DNA of 32,874 nucleotides from Acidobacteriota bacterium (GTDB taxonomy: Bacteria > Acidobacteriota > Terriglobia > Terriglobales > Acidobacteriaceae): NCBI GenBank assembly GCA_003225465.1, contig QIAH01000393.1, positions 1 through 32,874 on the forward strand, written 5' to 3'. Position numbers and translations under genes: made by a program. Positions 31,389-32,874 of the stretch are shown here, one piece after another. Within the stretch, counting starts at the first letter, position 1, and the number at the start of each line of letters is the position of its first letter. The notes below the pieces were generated by a model, which was given only the letters and a program-made list of their open reading frames with translations, was not told the DNA's origin and did not search any database.

Positions 31389-31570
31389 ATCACTCGATCT
31401 TTGGCAAACATACTCTTGTCCCGCATCGCTCCGCGCCGCATGGCGTGGGCGGAATTCGTGACGCGATGATTTTCCCTGCCCGCAGCCATTGCTTCCCGGC
31501 GCAGGGGATGATCGGTATTCCAAACCACCTGGCGCGTTCAACGCGCTCCCATCGGGAGAATCACTCATGA
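31385..31570 (+). CDS. possible 61-aa ORF coupled on both sides by ATGA overlaps
   Basis: This frame opens with ATG 31385, overlapping the EpsI stop as ATGA, and closes with TGA 31568-31570, overlapping the ATG of the TPR gene. It encodes MNHSIFGKHTLVPHRS…, rich in His, Arg and Pro, without a membrane helix or known motif. The double ATGA overlap is striking, but the protein composition is poor, and the stretch could be only a 178-bp spacer. It appears in the track only as the tail of a longer out-of-frame ORF (31046-31570). Confidence 0.25.
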   Translation: MNHSIFGKHTLVPHRSAPHGVGGIRDAMIFPARSHCFPAQGMIGIPNHLARSTRSHRENHS

Positions 31571-32874
31571 GGCGTGCTTCAGCGTTCCGCCTGTTCTTCA
31601 TTCTCACTCTGCTCGCCAGCCTTCTCACGGGCTGTTCGCGTGACCCCAACGTTCGCAAGCAGAAATATTTTGAGAGTGGCCAGCGCTTCTTCGAAAAGAG
31701 CAAGTTCCGTGAAGCCGCCATTCAATACAGCAACGCGATCCAGGTGGATCCGCGCTTTGCCGACGCGCACTATCGCCTCGCCCTGACCTATCTCCGTCTC
31801 GGGGAAGTCAATCGCGGCTATCAGGAACTGCAGCGCACCGTCGAACTCCAGCCCGACAATTACGCGGCTCGCGTCGACATCGCCAACATGTTGATCGCCG
31901 CCAAATTCTTCAAGGAAGCTCAGGAGCAGTTGGACATCCTCACCGCCAAGCAACCCAGCAGTCCTGATGTTCATATGGCGCTGGCGAACTTCAAGGCTCG
32001 TCAGGGCGATCTCGCCGCCGCGATGCAGGAGATGCAGAAAGCGATCGCGCTCGATCCCAACCGCTCCGAGGCGTTCCTGAATTACGCCATCATGCAGATT
32101 CAGGCTCAGCAGTACGATGCCGCCGAAGCTAGCCTCAAAAAGGCCATCGCGCTCGACCCCAAGGCGATGAATGCACAACTCGCGCTGGGCAGTTTCTACC
32201 AGTCTCGTGGCCGTTTCCCCGAGGCCGAAGAGCAATTCAAGCACGCGGTCACCGTCGATCAGAAGAATCCCGATCCCCGATCCTCGCTAGTCCGGCTCTA
32301 CATGATGGAAGGCAAGAAACCCGAAGCTGAGGCTTTCCTTCAGCAAACCAAGCGGGACCTCTCCGGCAACCCGGTCGGCTATCGCATGCTGGGCGACTAC
32401 TACTTCGCCAATGGCGACCTGGACAAGGCGGTGGCTGAGTACGAGTCTCTGAACAAGGAGCATCCCAAGGAACTTCAAACCAAGAAAAACTACATCCAGC
32501 TCCTGATCCTGAAGAATCGCCTGGACGACGCCCGCAAACTGAACGATGAAATCCTGAAGGCGAGCCCGCAGGACAACGAGGCGCTGATTTTTCGCGGTCA
32601 GATCAAAATGCGCGACGGTCACTTGGACGAGGCCATCAGTGCTTTGCAAGCTGCCCTTAAGAGCGATCCCGATAACGGCGTCGGGCACTACCAACTGGGT
32701 CTGGCTTTCGATCAGCAAGGCAATCTCTCGCGCGCGGAAACCGAGTGGCGCGACGCGGTTCGCCTGAAACCCGACCTCATGGAAGCTCAACGCGCCCTGG
32801 CTGCTGTCTCCATCCGCAAAAGCGATTGGGACAGCCTCAACCAGATCTCCTCCACCATCATTACTGCGCAGCCC
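31567..32874 (+). CDS. TPR-repeat lipoprotein of the exosortase system (PrsT-like), cut by the window end
   Basis: This frame is open to the window edge (436 codons) and so is missing from the track. It begins MRRASAFRLFFILTLLASLLTGC, a lipoprotein signal with lipobox LTGC. Tandem tetratricopeptide repeats of about 34 residues follow, e.g. KFREAAIQYSNAIQVDPRFADAHY, LAAAMQEMQKAIALDPNRSEAF, YDAAEASLKKAIALDPKAMNAQ, LDEAISALQAALKSDPDNGVGHY. At least ten repeats are seen. GGGAGA lies 7-8 nt upstream of the ATG. TPR lipoproteins of this kind accompany exosortase/PEP-CTERM loci and probably act in outer-membrane or periplasmic assembly. The C-terminal part lies outside the window. Confidence 0.9.
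   Translation, partial: MRRASAFRLFFILTLLASLLTGCSRDPNVRKQKYFESGQRFFEKSKFREAAIQYSNAIQVDPRFADAHYRLALTYLRLGEVNRGYQELQRTVELQPDNYAARVDIANMLIAAKFFKEAQEQLDILTAKQPSSPDVHMALANFKARQGDLAAAMQEMQKAIALDPNRSEAFLNYAIMQIQAQQYDAAEASLKKAIALDPKAMNAQLALGSFYQSRGRFPEAEEQFKHAVTVDQKNPDPRSSLVRLYMMEGKKPEAEAFLQQTKRDLSGNPVGYRMLGDYYFANGDLDKAVAEYESLNKEHPKELQTKKNYIQLLILKNRLDDARKLNDEILKASPQDNEALIFRGQIKMRDGHLDEAISALQAALKSDPDNGVGHYQLGLAFDQQGNLSRAETEWRDAVRLKPDLMEAQRALAAVSIRKSDWDSLNQISSTIITAQP

Overview
The window looks like a chromosomal segment of an Acidobacteriota (Terriglobia/Koribacter-like) bacterium. I infer this from the moderately high G+C, the gene families, the dispersed palindromic repeats (including a 'TTGAGCGGAGTG…GTCGAAGGAT' type element), and the organisation of an exosortase-linked exopolysaccharide (EPS) locus. 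The assignment is from recognition, not from a search. No tRNA, rRNA, CRISPR array, transposase or phage gene was seen.

Layout. (1) 1-3.9 kb holds the 3' end of an unknown gene, then an OmpR-type response regulator and its histidine kinase (minus strand), a palindromic repeat pair, and a membrane fatty-acid desaturase (minus). (2) 3.9-6.6 kb, plus strand, holds a large secreted or lipoprotein-like protein with Ig-like domains and a parallel beta-helix. It ends at a strong hairpin, convergent with the next block. (3) 26.6 to 6.8 kb is one long minus-strand block that reads like an EPS operon. In transcription order it holds: an AAA+ NtrC-like regulator, a Wza-type export protein, an outer-membrane beta-barrel protein, a Wzz-type chain-length protein, an ExeA-like ATPase, a BY-type tyrosine autokinase, a polyprenyl-phosphate sugar-phosphate transferase, a GT2 glycosyltransferase, an O-antigen ligase/Wzy-like protein, a zinc-ribbon methyltransferase, an AsnB-type amidotransferase, a sulfotransferase-glycosyltransferase fusion, a second beta-helix protein (paralogue of the one in block 2), a 49-aa membrane protein missing from the ORF track, and a GT-C/PMT-like membrane glycosyltransferase. 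(4) 29.5-27.1 kb, minus strand, is a two-gene O-acetylation module (MBOAT plus SGNH/AlgJ-like). (5) 29.66-32.87 kb, plus strand, divergent from block 4, holds an exosortase, EpsI and a TPR lipoprotein that runs off the window.

How the parts may work together. The sugar-phosphate transferase would start a lipid-linked glycan. The GT2, the GT domain of the fusion and the GT-C protein would extend it. The amidotransferase, methyltransferase, sulfotransferase domain and MBOAT/SGNH pair would decorate it. The Wzy-like protein, Wzz, the tyrosine kinase, the Wza-like protein and the beta-barrel would polymerise and export it. Exosortase, EpsI and the TPR protein form the protein-sorting arm usual in such loci, but no PEP-CTERM substrate and no Wzx flippase lie inside the window.

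The most unusual items are the sulfotransferase-glycosyltransferase fusion, the AAA+ regulator that has lost the sigma54-contacting GAFTGA loop and several ATPase residues, and the two paralogous beta-helix proteins at the end of the EPS block.
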